Of a stretch of DNA of 64,000 nt, positions 46,033-55,916 are shown one piece after another. The DNA comes from Staphylococcus canis (GTDB lineage Bacteria; Bacillota; Bacilli; Staphylococcales; Staphylococcaceae): positions 1-64,000 of the forward strand of contig NZ_JABANU010000012.1 of assembly GCF_016238445.1 (NCBI RefSeq). The letters run 5' to 3'. The stretch's first letter is position 1. Each line of letters starts with the position of its first letter. The notes under the pieces were generated by a model that saw only the letters and a list, made by a program, of their open reading frames with translations, made no database searches and was not told the DNA's origin. The translations under genes were made by a program, and so were the position numbers.

Positions 46033-46584
46033 GTGAATCACGTTGAACCCATACGTCGTACCGAAGATATTCACAATATGTATTGCTACTTATCAGAATA
46101 TTCAACAAGAGACTATATCTTTTTTAAATTTGCGATACATACAGGTATCAAGCTTAATCGTTTATTAACGCTTCTTGTTAAAGATATTTTAGATGATTCG
46201 GGAGAAGTCATTCATTGGTGGATGGAGTCATCAGATGACAATATACGCGTAAAGCTTTCTGAAGTTTTGCGTCAAGAGATCAAAGATTATATTCAGAATG
46301 AGCATCTAGGTCCTCATGAATTACTATTTCAGTCTAGTCGTACTCGAAAAGCTTTAAGTCGTCAACAAGCGTATCGCATTATAAATCAGGCTGCCACCCG
46401 TTTAAATATAAATCACGTCGGGTTAACGACATTAAGGAAGACTTTTGCGTATCATTCGTATCAATCAGGCATTTCGATATCAATTATTCAAAAGTATCTT
46501 GGTCACCAATCAGCACAAGAAACTTTAAAGTTTATAGGTATGACTAAACAAGAAGTATATACGACAATAACGTTAAATTTATAG
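46033..46584 (+). CDS. Tyrosine-recombinase-fold protein without the catalytic tyrosine
   Basis: A 183-residue protein matching the catalytic domain of phage integrase/XerC recombinases, with no N-terminal core-binding domain. Key sites are changed. Arg I is lysine (TGIK, K40), the box II histidine is threonine (TTLRKT, T132; R135 is kept), and the nucleophile aligning with the usual YTH tyrosine is phenylalanine (TLKFIGM, F167). The GH of IIQKYLGHQS is kept. It cannot be an ordinary recombinase. The GTG at 46033 follows AGGGGTGGG; an ATG eight codons earlier is possible. It lies 18 bases before mnhA2 and may be part of that operon. Confidence 0.82.
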   Translation: MNHVEPIRRTEDIHNMYCYLSEYSTRDYIFFKFAIHTGIKLNRLLTLLVKDILDDSGEVIHWWMESSDDNIRVKLSEVLRQEIKDYIQNEHLGPHELLFQSSRTRKALSRQQAYRIINQAATRLNINHVGLTTLRKTFAYHSYQSGISISIIQKYLGHQSAQETLKFIGMTKQEVYTTITLNL

Positions 46585-46602
46585 CACAAAAGGAGTGATT
46601 TG

Positions 46603-48984
46603 ATGTTAGTTAGTTTATTTGCTGTACTGTTAGGTATTTTATTTGTGCTCACCATGCTGATAAGACTAAAAATACAACGTTTGTCGGGATGGATTGCTAT
46701 ACTAGCACCTATAACTGCTGCGATTATGTTTATAACGCAGATTCCTAAAGTTTTAAAAGGACAATATGTTGTTGAAAACTTAGAATGGTTACCCACTTAT
46801 GATGTTAATCTTAGCTTTCGTTTAGATGGATTAGGTTTATTTTTTGCTTTATTAATCTCTCTTATAGGTGTTGCAGTATTCTTTTATGCAACACAATATT
46901 TATCGCCTAAAAAAGAAGCATTACCAAGATTTTATAGCTATTTTGTTTTATTTATGATGAGCATGTTAGGTATAGTGACATCTAATAATACGATATTGAT
47001 GTATATCTTCTGGGAATTGACGAGTGTATCTTCATTTTTATTAATTAGCTATTGGTATGACAATAAAGATAGTCAAAATGGTGCAATAACTTCTTTTATG
47101 ATAACGGTTTTCGGTGGTTTAGCAATGTTAGTAGGGTTTTTATTACTTTATGTTGTAACTGGTACGAATACCATTACCGCCCAAATTGCACAGTATGACA
47201 AAATCATAGCTAGTCCACTATTTATACCTATTGTTTTGCTTATTTTACTCGGCGCGTTTACAAAATCAGCACAATGGCCATTTCATTTTTGGCTACCAAA
47301 AGCAATGGCTGCACCAACACCTGTGAGTGCCTATTTACATTCAGCGACCATGGTTAAAGCGGGTATCTTTTTATTATTACGTTATACGCCAATTCTTGGT
47401 CATAGTGACTTGTATATGTATAGTGTGACAGCGATTGGTTTAATCACTATGATTTATGGATCGTTCACAGCTATTAGGCAATACGATTTAAAAGGTATTT
47501 TAGCATACTCCACAATTAGTCAATTAGGTATGATTATGACAATGATTGGACTAGGAAGCGGTATTGTTAAGGCAGAAGATAGTATGATGGCAGAACTTTA
47601 TGCTGCAATTTTATTTGGGGGTATGTTCCATCTATTGAATCATGCCTTATTTAAAGGAGCGTTATTTATGGGCGTTGGACTCATTGATCACGAAATGGGG
47701 ACGCGTGACATAAGGGCACTAGGTGGTTTGAAACGCTTTTTACCTATAACAATGATTGTTATGACTTTAGCTGCATTATCTATGGCTGGGGTACCATTTT
47801 TAAATGGTTTCATCAGTAAAGAAATGTTTTTTGAAGGGTTATTGCATGTATATGAATTTGGAACATTCAATATTATAGGTGCTAGTTTAGTAGTGATAAC
47901 AGGCTTTGTTGCTAGTCTTTTTACATTTATTTATGCATTAAATATGATTAAAGTGACTTTTTTAGGAAAAATACCATCATCTGAAAAAATCCATGAACCG
48001 AAATTATTTATAATGCCAGCGACGATTATGGCTATATTGTTGCCTACTATTTTTATTTTTCCAGAACAAGTAGGGCATTATATCATTGAACCAGCTTTCC
48101 TTAATGTAACAGGTGCTCATCACTTTATGCATTTTGCACCTACGTTAAAGCAATGGCATGGCATCAATACAGCGTTTATGATGAGTATGATAGTAATTGT
48201 AATAGGAGCCACATGCGTGTTTCTTATTGACTGGAAGAAATGGCTAACATCAGGGAAAGAGAAATGGGCTTTACATACGTTGCTTGAACGTGGATATCGC
48301 ATGTGTGAAACATCGACAAGTTTTGTATTAAAAGCCATTATGCATAATCGTTTAAATTCATATTTAATGATTACATTAATTGTTTATGTTGCACTTAATC
48401 TATATGGTCTCACTGTTGTAGGTGTGCCAGAGTTATACCAAATTGATATTTACGAATATCATATTTTTCATATTATCTTACTCTTAACAGTTGTCATTAT
48501 TGGAATCGCATTGATTTTTATACGTCAAAGATTAACCATGGTTATTTTAACTGGAGGCATTGGCTATACTGTTGCATTATTTTATATTTTGATGCGTGCA
48601 CCTGACTTAGCATTAACACAACTTGTGACAGAAACAATTACAACGGTCTTGTTTATTGTCAGTTTTTCAAGATTACCAAATATACCGAGAGGTCGATTTA
48701 AAGCCAAAGTAGAACTTACAAAAATTGGGATTGCCTTAGTAATGGCGTTTACAGTAGTAAGTTTTGTGTTTATGATTCAACAAACGAATAGTTATGAAAG
48801 TATTTCGATATTTTACCATGATGCTTATGAAAAATCCGGGGGTAAAAATATTGTTAATGCAATATTAGGAGATTTCCGTGCTTTAGATACGCTTTCTGAA
48901 GGTGTTGTTTTAATTATTGCTGGTTTAGGAATATATACGCTACTAAATTATAGAGATAGGAGAGGTCAAGATGAAAGAGAGTGA
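46603..48984 (+). CDS. mnhA2: Na+/H+ antiporter subunit A (Mnh2/Mrp)
   Basis: A 793-residue, roughly 21-helix subunit of the multisubunit Mrp antiporter, related to NuoL. Conserved blocks are [22 protein letters not shown] (positions 77-98), [12 protein letters not shown], the proton-path lysine region [34 protein letters not shown] (220-253), and the C-terminal MnhB-like domain ([15 protein letters not shown]). The ATG at 46603 is seven bases from AGGAG. It heads the mnhA2-G2 operon, in which genes overlap or nearly touch. The complex exports Na+ or K+ for protons and supports pH and salt tolerance. Confidence 0.95.
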   Translation: MLVSLFAVLLGILFVLTMLIRLKIQRLSGWIAILAPITAAIMFITQIPKVLKGQYVVENLEWLPTYDVNLSFRLDGLGLFFALLISLIGVAVFFYATQYLSPKKEALPRFYSYFVLFMMSMLGIVTSNNTILMYIFWELTSVSSFLLISYWYDNKDSQNGAITSFMITVFGGLAMLVGFLLLYVVTGTNTITAQIAQYDKIIASPLFIPIVLLILLGAFTKSAQWPFHFWLPKAMAAPTPVSAYLHSATMVKAGIFLLLRYTPILGHSDLYMYSVTAIGLITMIYGSFTAIRQYDLKGILAYSTISQLGMIMTMIGLGSGIVKAEDSMMAELYAAILFGGMFHLLNHALFKGALFMGVGLIDHEMGTRDIRALGGLKRFLPITMIVMTLAALSMAGVPFLNGFISKEMFFEGLLHVYEFGTFNIIGASLVVITGFVASLFTFIYALNMIKVTFLGKIPSSEKIHEPKLFIMPATIMAILLPTIFIFPEQVGHYIIEPAFLNVTGAHHFMHFAPTLKQWHGINTAFMMSMIVIVIGATCVFLIDWKKWLTSGKEKWALHTLLERGYRMCETSTSFVLKAIMHNRLNSYLMITLIVYVALNLYGLTVVGVPELYQIDIYEYHIFHIILLLTVVIIGIALIFIRQRLTMVILTGGIGYTVALFYILMRAPDLALTQLVTETITTVLFIVSFSRLPNIPRGRFKAKVELTKIGIALVMAFTVVSFVFMIQQTNSYESISIFYHDAYEKSGGKNIVNAILGDFRALDTLSEGVVLIIAGLGIYTLLNYRDRRGQDERE

Positions 48985-49396
48985 TTTAGTCCTTAAAACG
49001 GTAACACGTGTTGTTATATTTATTATTTTAACATTTGGTTTCTACCTCTTTTTCGCTGGTCATCATAATCCAGGAGGCGGTTTTATTGCAGGTCTTATTT
49101 TAAGTTCCGCTTTTATACTGATGTTTTTAGCATTCGATGTGGTTAAAGTATTGGAGGCATTACCAATTGATTTTCGAAAAATGATGATTACTGGCGCTTT
49201 AATTTCACTATTCACTGCAATATTACCTGCTTTATTAGGCAAAAACTTGTTATATCAATTTGATCTGCATACCAAAATTCCTTATTTCGGCGAGGTTCAC
49301 TTTTCGACGATTACATTATTTGAGGCCGGTATTATGATCACTGTTGTGGGAGTAGTTGTGACTACAATTTTATCATTAAGTGGTGGTCGCACATGA
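48971..49396 (+). CDS. mnhB2: Na+/H+ antiporter subunit B
   Basis: A 141-residue, four-helix MnhB/MrpB subunit with the motif [24 protein letters not shown] near residues 19-42 and ETSI-like [14 protein letters not shown] near the end. It overlaps mnhA2 by 14 bases and mnhC2 by 4. The ATG has AGGAGAGG upstream. It is an essential part of the seven-subunit complex. Confidence 0.94.
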   Translation: MKESDLVLKTVTRVVIFIILTFGFYLFFAGHHNPGGGFIAGLILSSAFILMFLAFDVVKVLEALPIDFRKMMITGALISLFTAILPALLGKNLLYQFDLHTKIPYFGEVHFSTITLFEAGIMITVVGVVVTTILSLSGGRT

Positions 49397-49737
49397 ATAT
49401 TATTTTATTAATTGCAATAGGATTTTTAGTTTTTATAGGAACCTATATGATTTTATCTAAAAACTTAATACGAATTGTCATTGGCATTGCAATTTATACG
49501 CATGCAGGTAACCTCGTGATTATGAGTATGGGTAACTATGCATCTCATAAAACAGAGCCTTTAATTGTTAACGGTCATGAAGATTTCGTGGACCCGTTGC
49601 TTCAAGCCATTGTATTAACAGCGATTGTCATTGGATTCGCCATTACAGCTTTTTTACTTGTTCTTGTTTATCGTACATTTAAGGTAACGAAGGAAGACGA
49701 AATTGACATGTTAACAGGAGATGATCAAGATGAATAG
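49393..49737 (+). CDS. mnhC2: Na+/H+ antiporter subunit C
   Basis: A 114-residue, three-helix MnhC/MrpC subunit homologous to NuoK. Visible blocks are [23 protein letters not shown] (25-47) and [26 protein letters not shown] (66-91), with the membrane-embedded carboxylates expected of NuoK-like proteins. The gene overlaps mnhB2 (ATGA-type) and mnhD2. Confidence 0.94.
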   Translation: MNIILLIAIGFLVFIGTYMILSKNLIRIVIGIAIYTHAGNLVIMSMGNYASHKTEPLIVNGHEDFVDPLLQAIVLTAIVIGFAITAFLLVLVYRTFKVTKEDEIDMLTGDDQDE

Positions 49738-51232
49738 TAATGTATTAGCGATACCATTATTAGTACCGTTAATCGGCGCATTAATACTGGTTATGTTAAA
49801 TAAGCAAGTAAGATTATCTCGAAATATCGCACTATTTGTTTTGATGGTTTCTTTTATAAGTAGTTTGGTGATGTTAATTTACGTTACTACTCATAAGCCA
49901 ATTGTTCTTGACTTTGGAGGATGGGAAGCTCCATTTGGTATTCAATATGTGGGCGATAGTTTAAGTCTTTTACTTGTAACAACAACATACTTTGTAGTAT
50001 TTATGATTGTTCTTTTTGGTTTTGGTCGTGGTGAAAAAAGAGCAAGTCGTTACTATCTCTTATCGTTTATTTTATTTCTAACAACTGGAGTTGTCGGCGC
50101 GTTTTTGACGGCTGATATTTTTAACCTATATGTTATGTTTGAAATTATGTTACTGGCATCATTCGTCCTTGTCACACTAGGTCAATCTGTTGAACAGTTA
50201 AGAGCGAGTATTATTTATGTCGTTCTTAATATTATTGGTTCATGGGTTTTTCTTGTCGGTATTGCTTTACTTTATCGTAGAATCGGAAGTTTGAATTTTA
50301 CTCATGTTGCGATGCGAATTCACGAAATGGATGATCCCAATGCGGTCCATTTGATTGCGATGTCATTTATCGTTGCATTTGGTGCTAAAGCAGCATTGGT
50401 GTTATTTATGTGGTTACCAAAAGCTTATGCGGTATTAAATACAGAGCTTGCGGCTTTATTTGCTTCTCTTATGACTAAAGTTGGAGCTTATGCATTAATT
50501 CGTTTTGTGACTTTAATTTTTAATCAAAGCGACCGTGTAGTAGATCCTTTGCTCGTGGTCATGGCAAGCATAACAATGTTAATTGGTGCAACAGGAACCA
50601 TTGCTTATAAAGATATCAAAAAAATTGCGGCTTATCATGTCATTTTATCCATTGGTTTTGTAGTACTGGGATTGAGTACTCATACGTTAAATGGTATCAA
50701 TGGTGCAATATTCTATTTGTTTAACGATATTGTAGTAAAAGCATTACTCTTTTTTGTTATGGGGACCATTGTATATACAACTGGATATCGTCAATACCGT
50801 CATTTAAAAGGTTTAGCACAACGTGAACCATGGTTAGGTGTTGCTTTTATTGTAGTAACATTAGCTATAGGTGGAGTGCCACCTTTAAGTGGTTTTCCCG
50901 GGAAATTATTAATTTTTCTAGGCGCTCTTGAATCACAACATTATGTGGGACTTATATTAATGATTGTTACGAGTTTAGTCGGAATGTACAGTTTATTTCG
51001 GGTATTCTTTTACATGTATGCAGGTCAACAAGAGGTCAATCAAGAGTCTGATTATAAACCTATAAAAAGGATTCGAAAACGTGTAGTAGGATTCATGACA
51101 GGTATTGTGCTTATCATTGGATTATGTGCACCGTTAGTTATGAAAGTCACAACTTCAGCAACATCTGAAAATTTAGATGTTGAAAGTTATGTTAAAGCTG
51201 TAAATCCAGATTTAGAGGAGGGTCATAAATGA
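49730..51232 (+). CDS. mnhD2: Na+/H+ antiporter subunit D
   Basis: A 500-residue, 14-helix MnhD/MrpD subunit, homologous to NuoM/NuoN. Conserved features are [23 protein letters not shown] (64-86), the helix with [17 protein letters not shown], and the lysine region [33 protein letters not shown] (positions 223-255). An ATG at 49721 immediately follows GGAG and is too close; the one at 49730 has nine bases of spacing. It overlaps mnhC2 by eight bases and mnhE2 by four. Confidence 0.94.
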   Translation: MNSNVLAIPLLVPLIGALILVMLNKQVRLSRNIALFVLMVSFISSLVMLIYVTTHKPIVLDFGGWEAPFGIQYVGDSLSLLLVTTTYFVVFMIVLFGFGRGEKRASRYYLLSFILFLTTGVVGAFLTADIFNLYVMFEIMLLASFVLVTLGQSVEQLRASIIYVVLNIIGSWVFLVGIALLYRRIGSLNFTHVAMRIHEMDDPNAVHLIAMSFIVAFGAKAALVLFMWLPKAYAVLNTELAALFASLMTKVGAYALIRFVTLIFNQSDRVVDPLLVVMASITMLIGATGTIAYKDIKKIAAYHVILSIGFVVLGLSTHTLNGINGAIFYLFNDIVVKALLFFVMGTIVYTTGYRQYRHLKGLAQREPWLGVAFIVVTLAIGGVPPLSGFPGKLLIFLGALESQHYVGLILMIVTSLVGMYSLFRVFFYMYAGQQEVNQESDYKPIKRIRKRVVGFMTGIVLIIGLCAPLVMKVTTSATSENLDVESYVKAVNPDLEEGHK

Positions 51233-51711
51233 GACAAGTCGCCTTAAATATTATGATTGCGATTTTATGGGTCCTTTTTCAAGATGAGGAGGCCTTCCAT
51301 TTTCATACATTTATTATTGGCTATCTGATAGGTATAGTAATTATTTACGTATTGCACAAATTTTTCGATCAAGAATTTTATCCACGGAAAGTTTGGGTTT
51401 CATTTAAATTTTTAATGGTTTATCTTTATCAGTTATTAACTGCAACGTTTTCTATTATAAATTATGTATTATTTAAAGCTACAACGATGAATCCAGGTTT
51501 AGTACGGTATGAAACAAAACTTAATACCGATTGGCAAGTGACGTTTTTAACTATTTTAATCATTATCACACCAGGATCTACAGTTATTCATGTTAATCGT
51601 AATCCTAATTTGTTTTTAATACATGCTATAGATGTTACAGAAAAAGAGAAAAAGAGTTTACTCAAGAGTATTAAACAGTATGAAGCGCTCATCATGGAGG
51701 TGACAAAATGA
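51229..51711 (+). CDS. mnhE2: Na+/H+ antiporter subunit E
   Basis: A 160-residue MnhE/MrpE subunit with two or three N-terminal helices and a soluble C-terminal domain containing [22 protein letters not shown], the family hallmark (positions 110-131). The start overlaps the mnhD2 stop (ATGA). No homologue exists in complex I; it is required for assembly of the antiporter. Confidence 0.93.
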   Translation: MRQVALNIMIAILWVLFQDEEAFHFHTFIIGYLIGIVIIYVLHKFFDQEFYPRKVWVSFKFLMVYLYQLLTATFSIINYVLFKATTMNPGLVRYETKLNTDWQVTFLTILIIITPGSTVIHVNRNPNLFLIHAIDVTEKEKKSLLKSIKQYEALIMEVTK

Positions 51712-52001
51712 TTACAATAATCACACAGTATTTATTATCAGCAGCATTAATTATATTTGCGATTTCATTAGTTGTTGTATTAGTACGTTTAATAAAAGGA
51801 CCAACAACTGCAGACCGCGTTGTTGCATTTGATGCGATGAGTGCTATATTAATGTCAACAGTAGGGGGATTAAGTCTTGTTTTTGAAACTTTCTCATTCT
51901 TAGATTCTGTGTTATTAATTGCAATCATTTCATTTTTAAGCTCTGTAACGATTTCGCGATTTATTGAGGGGGGCCGTGTATTCTATGAAAATGATGACTG
52001 A
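51708..52001 (+). CDS. mnhF2: Na+/H+ antiporter subunit F
   Basis: A 97-residue, three-helix MnhF/MrpF subunit. The block [24 protein letters not shown] (27-50) is the family signature, including the conserved aspartate. GGAGGTGA precedes the ATG within the end of mnhE2 (four-base overlap). It overlaps mnhG2 by 17 bases. Confidence 0.93.
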   Translation: MITIITQYLLSAALIIFAISLVVVLVRLIKGPTTADRVVAFDAMSAILMSTVGGLSLVFETFSFLDSVLLIAIISFLSSVTISRFIEGGRVFYENDD

Positions 52002-52425
52002 GGTTCTGATGTTAATTGCGGCTCTATTCGTTTTTATCGGTAGCGTTATTTCTTTAATTAGTGCGATAGGTGTAGTACGGTTTAAAGATGTATTTTTGCG
52101 AATTCATGCAGCGACAAAGTCATCTACGGCAGCAGTACTATTAACATTAGTAGGTGTATTTATCTATTTAATCGTTAATCAAGGATATGTAAGTGTTCGG
52201 ACATTGCTTGCATTAGTGTTTATCAATATCACAGCGCCAGTAGGTGGTCACTTAATATCAAGAGCAGCTTATCGAACAGGTGCGTATATGTATCAAAAAT
52301 ATCCTAATTCTGAAAATGTAGATTTAATCCAATCCTCTGCAGATGAAGAAACTAAGAGAAAATTGAGAATTGAAAAGAGGACAAAAAGACGTAAAAAAGT
52401 ATATTCACGTTTGGATAAAGATTAA
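51985..52425 (+). CDS. mnhG2: Na+/H+ antiporter subunit G
   Basis: A 146-residue MnhG/MrpG subunit with three helices and the motif [20 protein letters not shown] (positions 29-48). The tail of about 45 residues is charged and cytosolic ([15 protein letters not shown]). Three ATGs lie near the start; the first, at 51985, has GAGGGGGG upstream. It is the last gene of the operon and is followed by a strong terminator. Confidence 0.93.
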   Translation: MKMMTEVLMLIAALFVFIGSVISLISAIGVVRFKDVFLRIHAATKSSTAAVLLTLVGVFIYLIVNQGYVSVRTLLALVFINITAPVGGHLISRAAYRTGAYMYQKYPNSENVDLIQSSADEETKRKLRIEKRTKRRKKVYSRLDKD

Positions 52426-52434
52426 TTGTGTTGT

Positions 52435-52516
52435 AAAAGAGGTCGAGTTAAGCATAAAGCAAAAGCATCTGTGTTATGGTGCTATAGCTCTATGTTGTAA
52501 TACTCGACCTCTTTTT
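52435..52516. terminator. Bidirectional terminator between mnhG2 and mntC
   Basis: AAAAGAGGTCGAGTTA pairs with TACTCGACCTCTTTT, with an inner hairpin around AGCATAA...TTATGGTGCT. It has a T-run on each strand and lies between converging operons. Confidence 0.9.
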
Positions 52517-52547
52517 AGAGTTTTAATTATATTCTTGTTTGAATTGT

Positions 52548-53468
52548 TTACTTCATACTACTGTGAATCGTATCAATATTGGATTTCATCATATCATAAT
52601 ATGAATGACCATCACTGTTTTTAGGACCTATAGAATCGGTGTAGACTTGTCCATATATTGAAGCACCTGTTTCTTCACCTAAACTTTTCATACTTTTATC
52701 ACTTACACTTGTCTCAAGTAAAAGGTTTTTAATATGGTGGTCATTTACAAAATCAATAGCTTGTTTCATTTGTTCAGGTGTACCTTGATTTTCGGTATTA
52801 ATCTCCCAAATGTAACCTGGTAAAACATCATATTGTTTCGCAAAATATTTAAACGCACCTTCACTTGTAATCATGACACGTTGTGGTTTTGGAATATCTT
52901 GAAATTTATTATGACTGTCTTTATTTAAATTTTCTAGCTTTGATAGATACGCTTCTCCATGGTTTTGATAGTCTTTTTGGTGTTCTTGATCTGTTGATTC
53001 AATGGCACTTTGAATATTTTTTACATATTGAATGCCGTTGTCTAAACTTAACCAAGCATGGGGATCAATATTTTTTTCTGATTTTTGGCCTTCATTTAAA
53101 TAAATAGGTGTAACGCCTTTTGAAGCTTGAATCACAGTATCATCATCTAAAGACTTTCCAGCTTGTTCGAGTGCTTTGTTAAACCAACCATTTCCTGTTT
53201 CTAAATTAAATCCATTATAGATAATCAGGTCAGCATCAGTAAGTGCTTGAATATCTTTTGGTTTAATCTCATATTCATGAGGGTCTTGACCAATTGGGAC
53301 AATACTATGAATATCAGCATGATCTCCTGCAATATTTCGAGCCATGTCATATAATATGGAATTTGTTGTGACAATTTTAATATCTTTAGCATTTGAGTGA
53401 TTCGATTGAACCCCGCATCCTGCTAGAATAAATAAGATTGATATAATAGCTATAATCCGTTTAACCAT
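52548..53468 (-). CDS. mntC: Manganese-binding lipoprotein MntC
   Basis: A 306-residue cluster A-I substrate-binding lipoprotein that captures Mn2+ for the Mnt importer. The lipobox is FILAGC (C18). Likely metal ligands are the histidines of GQDPHEYEIKP (H63) and DPHAWLS, the glutamate in ITSEGAF and an aspartate near the C-terminus (TDSIG). It is the last gene of mntABC, overlapping mntB by eight bases. MntR with Mn2+ should repress it. S. aureus MntC is a surface antigen of the same type. Confidence 0.93.
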   Translation of the reverse strand: MVKRIIAIISILFILAGCGVQSNHSNAKDIKIVTTNSILYDMARNIAGDHADIHSIVPIGQDPHEYEIKPKDIQALTDADLIIYNGFNLETGNGWFNKALEQAGKSLDDDTVIQASKGVTPIYLNEGQKSEKNIDPHAWLSLDNGIQYVKNIQSAIESTDQEHQKDYQNHGEAYLSKLENLNKDSHNKFQDIPKPQRVMITSEGAFKYFAKQYDVLPGYIWEINTENQGTPEQMKQAIDFVNDHHIKNLLLETSVSDKSMKSLGEETGASIYGQVYTDSIGPKNSDGHSYYDMMKSNIDTIHSSMK

Positions 53469-54303
53469 GATGTAATAATGCTCCTTTATTAAATTTAGAT
53501 TGAACTTGGGTTATTAATAGTGTCACGGCATAAAAAATTGCTGCAATGAGTACAATAACCGCACCACTTGGTAAATTAAATTTAAAACTAATATAAATTC
53601 CTAGTGTAGAACTTAAAACACTCAATACACACGACACAAGCATCATTGTAGAGAGTCTATGCGTAATTAAAAATGCTGTTGATGCAGGTGTGATTAAAAG
53701 TGCAACAACTAGAATAACACCCACTGTTTGTACACTTGCTACAATAACAAGGGCTAATAGAAGCATGACAAAATAGTGAATAAGCGTCGTATTTAAACCA
53801 CTCATGCGACTAAACACAGGGTCAAATGTGGAGATTTTTAAAGGGCGATACAATACTAAAACAAGTACAACAACAATAATACTGACTACGAGAGTTTGAA
53901 GAAAAGCGGAAGTTGTAATTGCTAAAATATTGCCGAACAAGATGTGGTATAAATCGGTGGCTGAATGTATTAAGCTAATGAGAATAATACCCATTGCTAA
54001 AAATGTAGTAAATGTAATACCTATAGCAGCATCCTTTTTCGTTTTTGAACTATCTGAGATATATCCTATAATTGTACTGCTTAACATTCCAGTCATTAGC
54101 GCACCAATAAACATAGGGATATTAAAAAGAAAGGAAATAGCTACTCCAGGTAAAACGGCATGACTCATCGCATCTCCCATTAGAGACAATCCTCTTAAAA
54201 TGATTAAACACCCCATAATCCCACACACAATACCTACTAATATAGCAGTAAAGAGTGCTCTAGATAGAAACTGATATTCAAGTAGATGTTGAATGAACGA
54301 CAT
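53461..54303 (-). CDS. mntB: Manganese ABC transporter permease MntB
   Basis: A 280-residue ABC-3 family permease with about eight helices. Blocks include GLSLMGDAMSHAVLPGVAISF (45-65), where SHAVLPG is typical, and VQTVGVILVVALLITPASTAFLI. The ATG at 54303 has AAAGGAG ten bases upstream; a longer frame starts in mntA with no ribosome binding site. The gene overlaps the mntA end by 26 bases. Confidence 0.93.
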   Translation of the reverse strand: MSFIQHLLEYQFLSRALFTAILVGIVCGIMGCLIILRGLSLMGDAMSHAVLPGVAISFLFNIPMFIGALMTGMLSSTIIGYISDSSKTKKDAAIGITFTTFLAMGIILISLIHSATDLYHILFGNILAITTSAFLQTLVVSIIVVVLVLVLYRPLKISTFDPVFSRMSGLNTTLIHYFVMLLLALVIVASVQTVGVILVVALLITPASTAFLITHRLSTMMLVSCVLSVLSSTLGIYISFKFNLPSGAVIVLIAAIFYAVTLLITQVQSKFNKGALLHHG

Positions 54304-55051
54304 GATGTTGATGCTCCTTTCTACCATGTGTAGTGTTTGAATTGTCCGCTAAACGATTTAAGAAAACATGCTCAATATGTTCAGGTTGTAGAGCTTCATT
54401 TGCGTCTCCAAAAAACATAATAGACTGATTGAGTAAGATAATACGACTAAAGTAATCTCTTGCTGTTGAAAGGTCGTGATGTACAATGAGAATGAGTTTA
54501 CCTGAATTTTTAAGTTCCTGTAACTTTTGAAAGATAATTTGTTCACTTGTGAAGTCAATACCTACAAAAGGTTCGTCAAGTAAATACACTTGACTATCAG
54601 ACATGAGTGCACGTGCAATGAAGACACGTTGCAATTGACCACCACTAAGCGTATTAAGCTGTCGTTTACGCAAATCATATAATTTAAGCTCTTTTAACAA
54701 TTGGTTTCGCTGAGTTTTTACCGATTTAGATATCGGTTTAAACCAACCTGTATCTTGATAACTTCCTGAAAGCACTAAATCTTCGACATTAATCGGAAAA
54801 TCTAGATCTAAAGTAGATTTTTGAGGAATGTACGTAATGTCAGTTAATACATGATGAATCGGTTGATCGTTTAGGGTAAGTGTTCCATTGGTTGGGTGTT
54901 CACCTACAATTGATTTAATTAAGGACGATTTCCCACTACCATTCGGACCCATAATTCCTATGATTTCTCCCTTTATAGGGAGTTTTAATGAAATATTTTT
55001 AAGTATATGCTTGTGACCTAAGAATAAATTCAACTTATCTATAATTAACAT
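54278..55051 (-). CDS. mntA: Manganese ABC transporter ATP-binding protein MntA
   Basis: A 257-residue ABC ATPase. Walker A is GPNGSGKSS near residues 35-43, the signature is LSGGQLQRV near 137, Walker B is VYLLDEPFVGID and the switch histidine is in VHHD. The C-terminus is unusually histidine-rich (THGRKEHQHHVVHS), which might bind metal. It is the first gene of the operon, behind a strong promoter and the MntR operator. The ATG has AGAAGGTGA upstream. Confidence 0.93.
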   Translation of the reverse strand: MLIIDKLNLFLGHKHILKNISLKLPIKGEIIGIMGPNGSGKSSLIKSIVGEHPTNGTLTLNDQPIHHVLTDITYIPQKSTLDLDFPINVEDLVLSGSYQDTGWFKPISKSVKTQRNQLLKELKLYDLRKRQLNTLSGGQLQRVFIARALMSDSQVYLLDEPFVGIDFTSEQIIFQKLQELKNSGKLILIVHHDLSTARDYFSRIILLNQSIMFFGDANEALQPEHIEHVFLNRLADNSNTTHGRKEHQHHVVHSTST

Positions 55052-55073
55052 TTAAAATCACCTTCTTTTATTT

Positions 55074-55124
55074 TTAGGTCAACCTAACTAAATATTATTA
55101 TAACTTGAAAACTATTAATGTCAA
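55074..55124 (-). promoter_or_regulatory. mntABC promoter with MntR operator
   Basis: On the minus strand TTGACA (55124-55119) and TATAAT (55102-55097) are 16 bases apart, both perfect. Just downstream, TTAGGTCAACCTAA (55074-55087) is a near-perfect palindrome of the DtxR/MntR type (arms TTAGG/CCTAA). A manganese-loaded MntR bound there would block transcription. The box also lies within the short gap to mntR, which starts at 55171. Confidence 0.88.
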
Positions 55125-55170
55125 GCTTATTCATGATAAAATGAAGTGAATATATAGGAGAGGTGAACTT

Positions 55171-55818
55171 ATGCTAACTGAGGAAAAAGAAGATTATCTC
55201 AAAACCATATTAAGCCATAATGGAAATCATAGTTATGTTTCTAATAAGACGATTTCTCAATTTTTAAATATAAAGCCGCCTTCTGTAAGTGAAATGTTAG
55301 GAAGATTAGAAAAAGAAGGATATGTAGAAACGAAACCTTATAAAGGTGTTAAATTATCTGAAAGGGGCTTCACACATACATTAGATATTATTAAACGTCA
55401 TCGTTTAATTGAACTGTTTTTAATTGAGGTGTTAAATTATACGTGGGAAGAGGTGCATGAAGAAGCAGAAGTATTAGAACACCGCGTTTCTGATCGCTTT
55501 GTTGAACGTCTAGATGAGTTATTAAAGTATCCTGAAACATGTCCTCATGGTGGAGTCATTCCACGTAACAATGAATATGAAGAGATTTATCAAACACCTT
55601 TATTAGAATTCGAAGCGGGTAATCGTGTTACAATTCGTCGTGTTCGTGATAAAACTGAATTGCTAGTCTATCTATCAAGTAAATCTATTAAAATTGGCAA
55701 TGACGTTATTATTTCAAAAAAAGATGATATTAATCAGATGATTGAATTGAAAAATGATGCAGGTACGATTATTTTAAGTTATCAAAATGCAAGTTATATT
55801 TTTGCGGAAGCTGTATAG
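55171..55818 (+). CDS. mntR: Manganese-dependent repressor MntR
   Basis: A 215-residue DtxR-family regulator. The winged helix (1-65) includes SNKTISQFLNIKPPSVSEMLGRLEKEGYV (positions 24-52). The metal-binding and dimerisation domain has HRLIELFLIEVLNYTWEEVHEEAEVLEH, with the expected His/Glu ligands, and GGVIP. A C-terminal FeoA-like SH3 domain (about 145-215) is present, as in the S. aureus protein. The ATG has AGGAGAGGTGA. It is divergent from mntABC, which it should repress in high manganese. Confidence 0.93.
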   Translation: MLTEEKEDYLKTILSHNGNHSYVSNKTISQFLNIKPPSVSEMLGRLEKEGYVETKPYKGVKLSERGFTHTLDIIKRHRLIELFLIEVLNYTWEEVHEEAEVLEHRVSDRFVERLDELLKYPETCPHGGVIPRNNEYEEIYQTPLLEFEAGNRVTIRRVRDKTELLVYLSSKSIKIGNDVIISKKDDINQMIELKNDAGTIILSYQNASYIFAEAV

Positions 55819-55836
55819 CTAGATTCTTATCATATT

Positions 55837-55890
55837 AAGCATAACGTAAATCTGAAGTACAATAACTCATGATTTACGTTATGCTTTTAA
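55837..55890. terminator. Bidirectional terminator between mntR and the M50 gene
   Basis: AAGCATAACGTAAATC pairs perfectly with GATTTACGTTATGCTT, followed by TTAATTTT, between converging genes. Confidence 0.92.
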
Positions 55891-55916
55891 TTTTATTGTT
55901 GTTACTATAGTTCAGG

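Noticed and set aside
46033-46584. Prophage or integrative element marked by an integrase
   Set aside because: The recombinase-like gene lacks catalytic residues, no att-like repeats or phage genes adjoin it, and the neighbourhood is core staphylococcal gene order.
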